A stretch of 64,000 nucleotides of DNA from Phycisphaerales bacterium (GTDB lineage: Bacteria; Planctomycetota; Phycisphaerae; Phycisphaerales; UBA1924): positions 52,134-116,133 of the forward strand of contig JAJDDJ010000017.1 in assembly GCA_029260395.1 (NCBI GenBank), read 5' to 3'. The first letter of the stretch is position 1; each line of letters starts with the position of its first letter. Of this stretch, positions 1 to 7,722 are shown in pieces. The translations under genes and the position numbers were made by a program. The notes beneath the pieces are model-generated. The model had not been told where the DNA came from. It saw only the letters and a program-made list of their open reading frames with translations, and searched no databases.

Positions 1-2
1 TG

Positions 3-1103
3 CCGCAGGACGATGTGGTCTTCAGCGTTCCTGGGCCGGTCGAGTTCGGCAGGCCGGGCACGTACCAACTCGAAGACGATGGGCTCTGGTACGCGATCGA
101 TCTTCTGCGACTCGCGGGTGGTCCTTCAATCACGGGCGAGGTCGAGAGCTGGATTGACACGAACCGGCTGACCAGTACAGCGGCCGCGGTGACGGGCCAG
201 GGTCTCGCGATCTACACGGAGAACCACGACCAGACGTGGAGCGTTCGCGTGCTGACGACGGAGATCGCGGGCGCGGTGGGCATAGCGAGCGAGCTTGAGG
301 TGATGCTCGACCCGGCCAGGCTTGCGCATGTGACGGGGCTGAGCGCGGGCGGCGAGGTGCTGCACTACTACCAGAACGGCGCGACCAACCCGGACGGATC
401 GGCGGCATGGGCGTTTGAGAACATCTCGGTCGAAGACCTCACCCCCGCTGGACTTGCTACCCCCGCATTTACCGGGCTGGTTAGCTACGCGACCAGTTGG
501 GGCGGGCTGAACATCGCTGGCCTTGACGCAAGTGGCAACATTTGGTCGGTCTGGACCGCGCCGTCGCTCGCGGGCAGTTGGACGGCGAGCGATCTGACCA
601 CGGCATACGGCGCTGAGCCGCTGACGGGCGGGCTGACGGTGTACTTGACCTCGTGGCGCGGGATCAACATCGCAGGCATCGACGCGGCGGGCGAGTTGCA
701 AGTGACGTGGTGGGTGCCATCGTTCGGTGGCGACTGGGCGCAGAACAGCATCACTGAGCTGACGAGCGGGCCCTCGCTCGACCCCACGACGGTGACGAGC
801 TACGTGTCGACATGGGACGGCCTGAACGTCGCGGGGATCGACCTGGCGACGGGCGAACTGACGGTGTACTGGTGGTCGCCTGCGCGGACCGAGGCGGGCT
901 GGGCGGTGAGTTCACTGAGCGATGCGCTGCCCAACGGCGCGCCGGCGATCGTGGGTGGACCGCTCGACGGGGTTGCGGCCCGCGACGGCAGCCTCAACGT
1001 CTTCGGACGGTCGGCGGACGACTCGTTCGTGCGAGTCTTCTGGACACCCGCGGGCGGGGTGTGGGGCTCGGACAACCTCTCCACCTCTGCGATCCCACGC
1101 TAG
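3..1103 (+). CDS. Repeat-rich secreted protein, 3' part only
   Basis: The reading frame is open from the first bases, so the N-terminus lies outside the window and 367 codons are visible. The protein contains at least three tandem units of about 55-60 residues, at roughly nt 475-620, 640-770 and 800-910. Each has a core like SWGGLNIAGIDA-(S/A)GEL followed by an aromatic run such as VYWWSPA and a W..SSL segment. I see no catalytic motif. The composition (Gly, Thr, Ser, Trp, few Lys or Cys) and short strand-like repeats suggest an extracellular beta-propeller or beta-solenoid. Similar W-rich units occur in the protein at 50162. The function is unknown, and the repeat reading is more secure than any role. 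Confidence 0.7.
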   Translation, partial: PQDDVVFSVPGPVEFGRPGTYQLEDDGLWYAIDLLRLAGGPSITGEVESWIDTNRLTSTAAAVTGQGLAIYTENHDQTWSVRVLTTEIAGAVGIASELEVMLDPARLAHVTGLSAGGEVLHYYQNGATNPDGSAAWAFENISVEDLTPAGLATPAFTGLVSYATSWGGLNIAGLDASGNIWSVWTAPSLAGSWTASDLTTAYGAEPLTGGLTVYLTSWRGINIAGIDAAGELQVTWWVPSFGGDWAQNSITELTSGPSLDPTTVTSYVSTWDGLNVAGIDLATGELTVYWWSPARTEAGWAVSSLSDALPNGAPAIVGGPLDGVAARDGSLNVFGRSADDSFVRVFWTPAGGVWGSDNLSTSAIPR

Positions 1104-1196
1104 GGGTGAAGCGGGCATCGCGACGTCAAGCGGGCTACAGTACAGCCGGATATTTTCCGGTCTGACGGGAATCGCAAGACCGGAGACGGAGACCCT

Positions 1197-2201
1197 TTGA
1201 CGCAGCCACACGCGGACAGTTCGGCGCTGGAAGGTGCTCGCACAGCGGCGGACCAAACTGCCAATGGACGTTCGGTGGTGCGTGATCTGATCGCGACCAC
1301 CAAACCGGGCATCACCCGGATGGTGACGACCACGGCGCTCGTCGGGCTGGGCCTCGCTGCGGTGCAGGCCGCGCTGGCGAGCGGGATGCCTTCAGTAAGT
1401 TGGTTGGCCGTTGCGGCGTTGAGTGTCGCGGTCGGTACAGCGCTGGCGGCGAGCGGCGCGAACGCGCTGAACCAATGGATGGAACGCGGGCCGGACGCGT
1501 GCATGAGCCGCACACAGAAGCGCCCGTTGCCCGCTGGCCGGTTGTCACCTACGACGGTTCTACGGCTAGGGGTTGTTCTGGCGGTCGCGGGCTCTGCACT
1601 GCTATGGATGCTCTCGGGCTGGGCACCGGCGGCGCTGGCAGCGGTGTGCACCGTCGTCTACACGGTCGCGTACACACCATCGAAGAAAGTCACGTCGCTC
1701 TCAACGCTTGTGGGCACTATCCCCGGCGCGCTTCCGCCGATGATCGGGTGGTCGGCGGCGACAGGCGGCGGGCTTGAGAGCGTGATCGGCGCGGGCTCGC
1801 TCGGCGGCTGGACGCTGGTCGCACTGATGACAGTCTGGCAGATTCCCCACTTTCTAGCGATCGCGTGGATGTACCGCGAGGACTACGCCAAGGGCGGCTT
1901 TCGCGTGCTCTCCGTAGACGACCCGGGCGGCAAGCGGACTATGCCGGCGATCTGGTGGACGACGCTGCTCATGGTTGCGGTAACGCTCGTGCCGCTCGCA
2001 ACCATGCCCGAGCTAACCGGTTGGTTGTACGGCGTGGTGGCCGTGGTCAGCGGGGCTGCGGTGCTCAGGTTGGCGCTGCGGCTGTACCGGCAACGGACCG
2101 ACGCGAACGCTCGCAAGGTGTTTTTCTCGTCGATCATTCACTTGCCAATTTTGCTCTTGGCGCTGGTCGCCGATGCTTTGCTGCACGCCTTGATCGCGTA
2201 G
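1197..2201 (+). CDS. ctaB: Protoheme IX farnesyltransferase (haem O synthase)
   Basis: Transfers a farnesyl group to haem B to give haem O for haem-copper oxidases; an inner-membrane UbiA-type prenyltransferase of 334 residues. The first Asp-rich active-site block reads NQWMERGPDACMSRTQKRPL, and the second cytoplasmic block includes IPHFLAIAWMYREDYAKGG. GTIPGALPPMIGW is also typical. Many hydrophobic segments give the usual multi-span layout. The start is a TTG at 1197 behind a purine-rich GGAGACGGAG stretch; I see no better start downstream before the first conserved segment. The SCO1-type gene follows 42 bp later, so the two probably form an oxidase-assembly unit. The oxidase subunits themselves are not in the window. 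A short CCGGA/TCCGG hairpin lies upstream at 1146-1160. Confidence 0.93.
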   Translation: MTQPHADSSALEGARTAADQTANGRSVVRDLIATTKPGITRMVTTTALVGLGLAAVQAALASGMPSVSWLAVAALSVAVGTALAASGANALNQWMERGPDACMSRTQKRPLPAGRLSPTTVLRLGVVLAVAGSALLWMLSGWAPAALAAVCTVVYTVAYTPSKKVTSLSTLVGTIPGALPPMIGWSAATGGGLESVIGAGSLGGWTLVALMTVWQIPHFLAIAWMYREDYAKGGFRVLSVDDPGGKRTMPAIWWTTLLMVAVTLVPLATMPELTGWLYGVVAVVSGAAVLRLALRLYRQRTDANARKVFFSSIIHLPILLLALVADALLHALIA

Positions 2202-2243
2202 CACCGCGGGCTTGGTTCTCGCAAGAAGGTGGGTGAGCCCTCG

Positions 2244-2990
2244 ATGCCCCGAAGATTTACCGTTCTTCTCATCGCAGCGATGCTCTTCTTTGGAGCCTCG
2301 ATCATCGCGCTGTTCACGCTGATGGGTTCACGGGCGACCACCAACAACTCGCGCCCGACGACGAACACGCCATCGGGTTCGATCCAACTCGCGAGAACGG
2401 TGACAGCCTTCGACACCAACAAGCCGCTCGAGCCCAGCCCGCTGCTTGATGGCTCGGGGCTCGAAGTGCCCGACTTCAGCCTTGTAAATCAAGCCGGCCA
2501 AGGCGTGGACCAGACCGTGTTCGACGGCGAGGCGACGGTGATGGCGTTCGTGTTCACGCACTGTGAACTCGCGTGCCCGATCGTGACCGGGCGCATGTTC
2601 GGCGTGTACCAAAAGGCCGAGGGGCTTGACACAAGGTTTTTGAGCATCACGGTGGATCCCACGCGTGACACAGCCGAAGTGCTCACCGAATACGCGGCCA
2701 AGTTTGGGATTGAACACAGCCGGTGGCAGTTCTTGACGGGCGACTACACGACAATCGAGAGCATCGCGACGCACGGGCTCAGATTTGCGATCAACGAGGA
2801 CCCTAGCGACGACAACCTGATCACGCTCGAAGACGGCAGCACGATGCGGAACATCCAGCACCCGACCAAGCTGATCCTGATCGGCCCGGACAGGCGGGTG
2901 ATCGGCATCTACGACCCGTACATTGCCGCCGACATGGACCTGCTCGGCTCGAGGCTTCGGGCGATTCAGCGGGCCAAGGCTCGGGGCTAG
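2244..2990 (+). CDS. SCO1/SenC-family copper chaperone
   Basis: Thioredoxin-fold protein that delivers copper to the CuA centre of cytochrome c oxidase. The copper ligands are visible: a CELAC (CxxxC) motif at about residues 107-111 and the conserved His in NIQHPTKLILIGP at about 206. One N-terminal hydrophobic segment (FTVLLIAAMLFFGASIIAL) anchors it with the domain outside the membrane. I chose ATG 2244 rather than the GTG at 2229, because the AAGAAGGTGG ribosome site at about 2223-2232 is well spaced for 2244 and overlaps the GTG. The gene is 248 codons, normal for the family. Its stop TAG interlocks with the stop of the convergent peptidase gene in the palindrome CTAG at 2987-2990. Confidence 0.93.
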   Translation: MPRRFTVLLIAAMLFFGASIIALFTLMGSRATTNNSRPTTNTPSGSIQLARTVTAFDTNKPLEPSPLLDGSGLEVPDFSLVNQAGQGVDQTVFDGEATVMAFVFTHCELACPIVTGRMFGVYQKAEGLDTRFLSITVDPTRDTAEVLTEYAAKFGIEHSRWQFLTGDYTTIESIATHGLRFAINEDPSDDNLITLEDGSTMRNIQHPTKLILIGPDRRVIGIYDPYIAADMDLLGSRLRAIQRAKARG

Positions 2991-5485
2991 CGATTGCTGA
3001 AGGGCTGCGGCTCTCCGAGTGTTCGCTTAAAGAACTCGACCCGCCTGCGCCGGCCGTAGGGTGATTCGGCGGCGCCGTGCCCGGCACCGGGAATCACGAG
3101 CAGGTCGAAATCCTTGTCGGCTTTGATTAGCGCATCAACGACCTGCATGGTGCTCGCCGGGTCGACGTTGCGATCGAGCTCGCCGACGATGAGCAACAGG
3201 TCGCCTTCGAGACGGTGTGCGTTAGTGACGTTGGACTGCTCGGCGTAGTGCGGACCGATGGGGTAGCCCATCCACTGCTCGTTCCACCACATCTTGTCGA
3301 CACGGTTATCGTGGCATCCGCAATCGCTGACCGCGGCTCTGTAAAAATCGCTGTGCGCGAGCATCGCTCGCGTGGAGCTCTGCCCGCCAGCGGATCCGCC
3401 GTAGATTCCGACCCGTGAGAGGTCCATGAACGGCCGGTCGGCGGCCGCGGCCCTGAGCCATGCGATGCGGTCGGCAAAGCCGGAGTCGCCGATGTTCTTG
3501 TGCGCCACATCGTGGAACGCTTTGCTTCGCCAGTTGGTGCCCATGCCATCGATCTGCACGACGATGAACCCGCGCTCGGCGAGTTCGCGGTGGCTGTGCC
3601 ACACGGACCAACTCTTAGGCACGAAGTGGCTGTGCGGGCCCGCGTAGATGTTCTCGATGACCGGGTACCGCAGGGAAGGGTTGAAATCGCTCGGATAGAA
3701 GATGACACCCCATATGTTGGTCTCGCCATCGCGACCTTTGGCTACGAACCTCTCGGGCAGGGTCCAGTCGTGTTCGAGCAGCGGCGCGGTTTCGGCGCGG
3801 GAGAGTTCGGCGATGCGTTCGCCGGTGCTCCAGTTGCGAAGCTGGGTCACGGGTGGCAGATCGACCCGGCTGTAGCGGTCGATGTAGTACGCGCCGCCGG
3901 GCGCTCGGTCGATGGTATGGGTACCGTCGCCGTCGGTGAGCACGGTCAACTCGCCGGTGTCGAGTGCCACGCGGACTAAGTGCATGTGGTAAGGGTCCTG
4001 ATCTGGATGGATGCCGAGCACGCGGAGAAGGACGTAGCCCTGTGCCTCATTAACTTTCTCCACGGACCGCACAAGCCACTCGCCCTGCGTAAGCGGGCGG
4101 ATGACACTGCCCGCTTCGCCGTCGAGCAGGTAGAGGTGGTTCCAGCCGGTTCGCTGGGACATCCAGAGGAGTCGGCCATCGGCGAGCCGGCGGTGGTAGA
4201 TCTTGTTGTGGAAGTCGACGAAGGTATTGCTGGTTTCCTCGACCACGGTTCGGCTCTCGCTCGTGCGGGCATCGAACTCCATGAGCCGGGCGACCTGATG
4301 GCCTCGTTCGTTGGAGAGCAGCCTGAAGCGGTGGGTGTCGATCCAGTGAAGGCGATCGAGCGATACGGGCTCGATCAGCAGAGGCGTTTCGATCGCGGTG
4401 CCCACGCCTGCTTCGACATCGAACACCCAAGGCGTGCGCCGGGCGATCGGGTCGCCGGGCTTGGGGTAGTCGACGCTGTGGAGCTTGGGGTGGTGCGAGT
4501 CGGCGGGGGCCGACTCGACGAAGTGAACACGCCGGGGCTTGACGCGCGCGACGCGGACCGCAGCGACCGATGCGCCATCGGCAGAGAGCTTCGGCGAGGT
4601 GTAGCCCTCGGACCAGGTGCCATCGGTGGTGAGCTTCGTTTCGCCTTGTGGCCCCACCAACACAAGGTTGTGATTACGAATCACTACGCGCTGCTTCGCG
4701 CTTTCAGGCCTTTCCGCTGGCATGGGCGGCGATTCGGGTGGTGGTTCGACTCGCTCGGTGACAACCGCGATCGTGGGCAGGTCATCCGCGATCACGCGCA
4801 TCAGCTCTTCGTCGCCCGCACGGATCGACCAAACGTGTCCTGCGTAGGTCGTGCGCACGATTGAGGCGAGCGGCGCAACACTCTCATACGGCTTGGCGTG
4901 GCCCTCACGGTCAAGCCAGAACAGGTTGATCTCGCGGTCGGTCTGGTTGCGAATCACGATCGAAGTCGCCCCGCCGTTGCCGGACTTGTCGTCGGAAGTG
5001 ACCCGAGCCCGGAACGCGTCAGGAATACTGACCAACGGCTCTGACTCGCCATCGAGAAGCACATTGGCAGCATCCGCGTCTGTGATCGCGCTCGCGTCCA
5101 GCATGGCCACGAGCCCTGAGTCGGTCCATTCGAAGCGGGCCAATGGCAGACTGGAAGCCTCGACAGGGCGGCCGAGCATCGTCGTGAGCGAGTTCGCAGC
5201 GAGAGCGTGATCGAACGCGGGCTCGATCACGCCGGTGGCCGCATCGCAGACTGCAAACCTCCAGCCGCCTGCCGGGGCCTGCTTCCTGAACAGCACCCGA
5301 TCTGGCCCGAGCCACTGGAGACTCGCCTCGCTGTTTGGCATCGCCTGCTGCCAGCGAGTGCGCAAGGCGTTGGTCTCGTCAGCAAACGCTTCGCTCGGCG
5401 AGGTTCGGTCATTCTGCGCAAACGTGAAGGACGATGTGGCGCAGAGCGCCATGAGCACGACAAGCCGAACGGAGGTTGATCGCAT
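2987..5485 (-). CDS. S9-family prolyl oligopeptidase (DPP4-like), exported
   Basis: Secreted serine peptidase of 832 residues that would remove N-terminal dipeptides or cut after proline. It has a signal peptide (VRLVVLMALCATSSFTFAQ), a beta-propeller DPP4 N-terminal region and a C-terminal alpha/beta-hydrolase domain. The catalytic triad can be read: Ser698 in GIYGGSAGGQ, Asp771 in GELDRNVDP and His803 in PGAGHG. The HSHFVPKSWSVWHSHRELAE and VVQIDGMGTNWR segments are typical of the DPP4 branch. It stands alone between a convergent SCO1-type gene and an exported hypothetical gene on the same strand 35 bp away. The family is secure; the substrate is not. Confidence 0.9.
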   Translation of the reverse strand: MRSTSVRLVVLMALCATSSFTFAQNDRTSPSEAFADETNALRTRWQQAMPNSEASLQWLGPDRVLFRKQAPAGGWRFAVCDAATGVIEPAFDHALAANSLTTMLGRPVEASSLPLARFEWTDSGLVAMLDASAITDADAANVLLDGESEPLVSIPDAFRARVTSDDKSGNGGATSIVIRNQTDREINLFWLDREGHAKPYESVAPLASIVRTTYAGHVWSIRAGDEELMRVIADDLPTIAVVTERVEPPPESPPMPAERPESAKQRVVIRNHNLVLVGPQGETKLTTDGTWSEGYTSPKLSADGASVAAVRVARVKPRRVHFVESAPADSHHPKLHSVDYPKPGDPIARRTPWVFDVEAGVGTAIETPLLIEPVSLDRLHWIDTHRFRLLSNERGHQVARLMEFDARTSESRTVVEETSNTFVDFHNKIYHRRLADGRLLWMSQRTGWNHLYLLDGEAGSVIRPLTQGEWLVRSVEKVNEAQGYVLLRVLGIHPDQDPYHMHLVRVALDTGELTVLTDGDGTHTIDRAPGGAYYIDRYSRVDLPPVTQLRNWSTGERIAELSRAETAPLLEHDWTLPERFVAKGRDGETNIWGVIFYPSDFNPSLRYPVIENIYAGPHSHFVPKSWSVWHSHRELAERGFIVVQIDGMGTNWRSKAFHDVAHKNIGDSGFADRIAWLRAAAADRPFMDLSRVGIYGGSAGGQSSTRAMLAHSDFYRAAVSDCGCHDNRVDKMWWNEQWMGYPIGPHYAEQSNVTNAHRLEGDLLLIVGELDRNVDPASTMQVVDALIKADKDFDLLVIPGAGHGAAESPYGRRRRVEFFKRTLGEPQPFSNR

Positions 5486-5520
5486 CGGCGGAGTCTACCC
5501 TCTCGTGCGCTTGGCGCGGG

Positions 5521-6777
5521 TCAGTTCATCCACCACATGTAGCGGAACGCGCCGCGGTCGAACGCGCGTTCGAGGTCGCGCCAGAGACCGTCGGACGTGA
5601 ACTCGCCTTCTTCGAGGTACGGCTGGGCTGCGGAGCCCTGCACCCAGAGCACGAGGTCGAACGGTCTCGGTTCGAAGAAGAACCGCTGCACGTTGACGCC
5701 CTGCTCGCCGTTGCCCCGCCAGAACCGGAGCAGGCGCTTGCCGTTGAGCATGTCCTCGGTCTCGGAGAGCGTGCGGAGCCACACATCGCGCATGTCAGCT
5801 GTGATCGCAGCGCCGGGAATGGCGGCATCACGCTGGTTGGGGTTCGGGATCCACTCGCGGTCATCGTCGGTCTCGGCATCGAACCACCGCCACATCTCGT
5901 GCGCAAGCGTGATCGTCTCCAGCAGGTGTGCGCGCGCAGCGGCCATCCGATCGGGCTCGACGACATCGAAACTCAAGAGGTGAACGAACGCGATCGCGTC
6001 GCTCGCATCGATGCCCGTGCCGAACGCGAAGCTCTTTCGCGTGCCCTTGAGAAACTCGAACGGCGTCGCGTTCTTCGAGAAGAACAGATGCCCGGCCCTC
6101 TCGAACAGATCGCTCGTATCGTGCGCGAGCAGGAACTCCCCCACCGCCATGCACACGTGGCAGTAGCCGCGAAGCCATGCGACATCACCGCGGTCAAACG
6201 CGATCTCAAACTCGTCGGCCTTCTCCTGCGACGGGCGGAACCGGCGCTGGACGGCGGTGAGCATCCACCAGAGCTGCTCGCGGTCGGAGGCCTCGCCGTC
6301 CATGTTGAGGTCGAAGCGGGCCAGGCCGATAGGCAGGCGGACCTTGAGTTCTTCATCACCGACGGCTGCGAGTTCCTGCTCGGCGCGCGCCACCGCGTCG
6401 ATCCAGTCCTGAATGGATGCGCGGAACTGCTCGTAGCTGATGGGCTTGGGGTCGCCGTTGAAGCCGATGTTGCGTCCATCGCCGCCCGCGCCGACGATCA
6501 TCGAGGCCTGCACGGGCAGATTGAACGCGCCGTGAGTGTACATCCGCTGAACGATCAGCTCGCCCGATTCGAGAAACCGCACCACGCCCAGCGCCGCCCG
6601 AGCATTCGCGTCGTTGGGAGCACCTTTGAGGGATGCTTCGAGGCGATCGGCGGTGGCGGTGAGCGAGGCATCGCCCATCTCGCCGGACCACGAGTCGCGG
6701 ATGAGCTTGTCAACGCTCTGCGCCCCAGCGGACATAGCGAGTGTAAACAAGACGGCGAGGGCGATTAGCGTGCGCAC
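5521..6777 (-). CDS. Exported hypothetical protein with one EF-hand loop
   Basis: A 418-residue protein I do not recognise. GTG 6777 is preferred over an upstream ATG at 6840 because it follows an AAGGGAG ribosome site and opens directly into a signal peptide (LIALAVLFTLAMSAGAQ, cut after about residue 19-20). Residues about 156-167 read DLNMDGEASDRE, which fits every ligand position of a canonical EF-hand calcium loop (D1, N3, D5, G6, S9, E12). The flanks have TPR-like helical composition, for example NDANARAALGVVRFLESGE. No catalytic motif is visible. It probably acts outside the inner membrane and binds calcium, but its role is unknown. Confidence 0.75.
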   Translation of the reverse strand: MRTLIALAVLFTLAMSAGAQSVDKLIRDSWSGEMGDASLTATADRLEASLKGAPNDANARAALGVVRFLESGELIVQRMYTHGAFNLPVQASMIVGAGGDGRNIGFNGDPKPISYEQFRASIQDWIDAVARAEQELAAVGDEELKVRLPIGLARFDLNMDGEASDREQLWWMLTAVQRRFRPSQEKADEFEIAFDRGDVAWLRGYCHVCMAVGEFLLAHDTSDLFERAGHLFFSKNATPFEFLKGTRKSFAFGTGIDASDAIAFVHLLSFDVVEPDRMAAARAHLLETITLAHEMWRWFDAETDDDREWIPNPNQRDAAIPGAAITADMRDVWLRTLSETEDMLNGKRLLRFWRGNGEQGVNVQRFFFEPRPFDLVLWVQGSAAQPYLEEGEFTSDGLWRDLERAFDRGAFRYMWWMN

Positions 6778-6864
6778 GGCGGGCTCCCTTCGGTGCGGCC
6801 CGATCGTGAATGTCGGTACCGCTTGTAGAGTGTACCGCATGGGCGGGAGCTACCGCTCGGGCTG

Positions 6865-7158
6865 TCAACATGGCCCTATGAACGTTAGCAGTGCGAGGAA
6901 GTCGCCGAAGCTGACATGACCATCGGGACCGGGGTTGCCGAAGTCGTCGGCGATGTCGCCCCGCTGCTGACCGAGGTTGTACCAGTCGAGCAGCGTGAGG
7001 AAATTGCCCAGGCCGACCTCGCCATCGAGGTCGAAGTCCTGCGGGCAGCCGGGCTGCATGAAGAAGCGCTCATGCCGAGTTCGCACGCTGGGGTGGCGCG
7101 CTCTAAACTGGACGAGGTCGCGAGGGCCGCAGGTCATGTACGAAACGAGAGGAACCAA
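6865..7158 (-). CDS. Solitary planctomycete-type dockerin domain, possible gene remnant
   Basis: Ninety-seven codons, of which the last 60 form two EF-hand-like repeats: CPQDFDLDGEVGLGNFLTLL, then GNPGPDGHVSFGDFLALL ending TFIGPC just before the stop. This matches the C-terminal dockerins with flanking Cys that planctomycetes attach to large secreted proteins. No such protein precedes it here. The N-terminal third is Arg-rich with no signal peptide, and the upstream DNA belongs to a divergent gene. It is therefore either the stranded 3' end of a lost gene or a tiny stand-alone dockerin. An internal ATG at 7059 would give just the domain. The domain is credible; translation is doubtful. Confidence 0.5.
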   Translation of the reverse strand: MVPLVSYMTCGPRDLVQFRARHPSVRTRHERFFMQPGCPQDFDLDGEVGLGNFLTLLDWYNLGQQRGDIADDFGNPGPDGHVSFGDFLALLTFIGPC

Positions 7159-7316
7159 TGGAACTCATCAAGATCATCGCTGCGATTCTGCTGCCCCCGC
7201 TGGGCGTGTTTCTGGAAGTCGGGATCGGCAAGCACTTCTGGATCAACATCATCCTGACGATTCTGGGGTACATCCCCGGCATCGTGCATGCCGTGTGGGT
7301 GATCGCCAAAAAGTGA
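7158..7316 (+). CDS. YqaE/Pmp3-family small membrane protein
   Basis: A 52-residue proteolipid. It has two membrane segments, IIAAILLPPLGVFLEVGI and INIILTILGYIPGIVHAVWV, joined by a short GKHFW turn, with the PPLGVFLE and LGYIPGIVHA signatures of the Pmp3/YqaE family. These proteins sit in the cytoplasmic membrane and are linked to salt, cold and membrane-potential stress in plants, yeast and bacteria; the exact mechanism is unsettled. ATG 7158 follows an AGAGGA ribosome site. The stop codon overlaps the GTG start of the DUF4112 gene (GTGA at 7313-7316), so the two are translationally coupled. Confidence 0.9.
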   Translation: MELIKIIAAILLPPLGVFLEVGIGKHFWINIILTILGYIPGIVHAVWVIAKK

Positions 7317-7720
7317 CGCCCGCCGAGGATCCATCGCAGCACGAGCCGGAAGCCGATGCGCGGTCTCAGCCCAAGCCCTGGGTCGCGACGATGGCGAACT
7401 GGCTTGACACGCGGTACCGCGTGCCGGGCACGGACTGGAAGTTCGGGCTGGATGCTGTCATCGGACTGGTGCCGGTCGCGGGCGACACGCTGACGACGCT
7501 CGTTGGCTCAGCGATGCTGGTCGAAGCGGTGCGGCTGAAGGTCGGCCCTAAGGTGATCGCGAAGATGGTCGGAAACCTGGCGATCGACTGGGTGGTCGGG
7601 CTGGTGCCCGGGGCAGACCTCGTGCTGGACGTGGCGTTCAAGGCGCACGCACGCAACGCGAAGCTGCTGATGGAGGCGGCCGACGGCGGCGATGACTCCT
7701 CAGAGCCGGATGGCGACTGA
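7313..7720 (+). CDS. DUF4112 membrane protein
   Basis: A 135-residue protein with the DUF4112 core: LDTRYRVPGTDWKFGLDAVI, then GLVPVAGDTLTTLVGSAMLV, and a second turn IDWVVGLVPGADLVLDVAFK. The two GL(V)PG/AGD repeats mark membrane-embedded hairpins. I start it at GTG 7313, overlapping the stop of the YqaE-type gene by 4 bp; an ATG at 7391 is a shorter alternative. The N-terminus is charged and disordered, and the C-terminus is acidic. Its function is unknown, but coupling to YqaE hints at a shared membrane-stress role. Confidence 0.85.
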   Translation: MTPAEDPSQHEPEADARSQPKPWVATMANWLDTRYRVPGTDWKFGLDAVIGLVPVAGDTLTTLVGSAMLVEAVRLKVGPKVIAKMVGNLAIDWVVGLVPGADLVLDVAFKAHARNAKLLMEAADGGDDSSEPDGD

Positions 7721-7722
7721 CA

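Noticed and set aside
5476..6768. Plus-strand frame of 430 codons
   Set aside because: It is antisense to the EF-hand protein, which has a ribosome site and signal peptide. The antisense product has the Arg/Val/Glu-rich composition of a high-GC shadow.
6855..6870. TTGACA on the minus strand as a -35 box for the EF-hand gene
   Set aside because: No -10-like hexamer lies 15-19 bp downstream. The bases include the stop codon of the dockerin frame.
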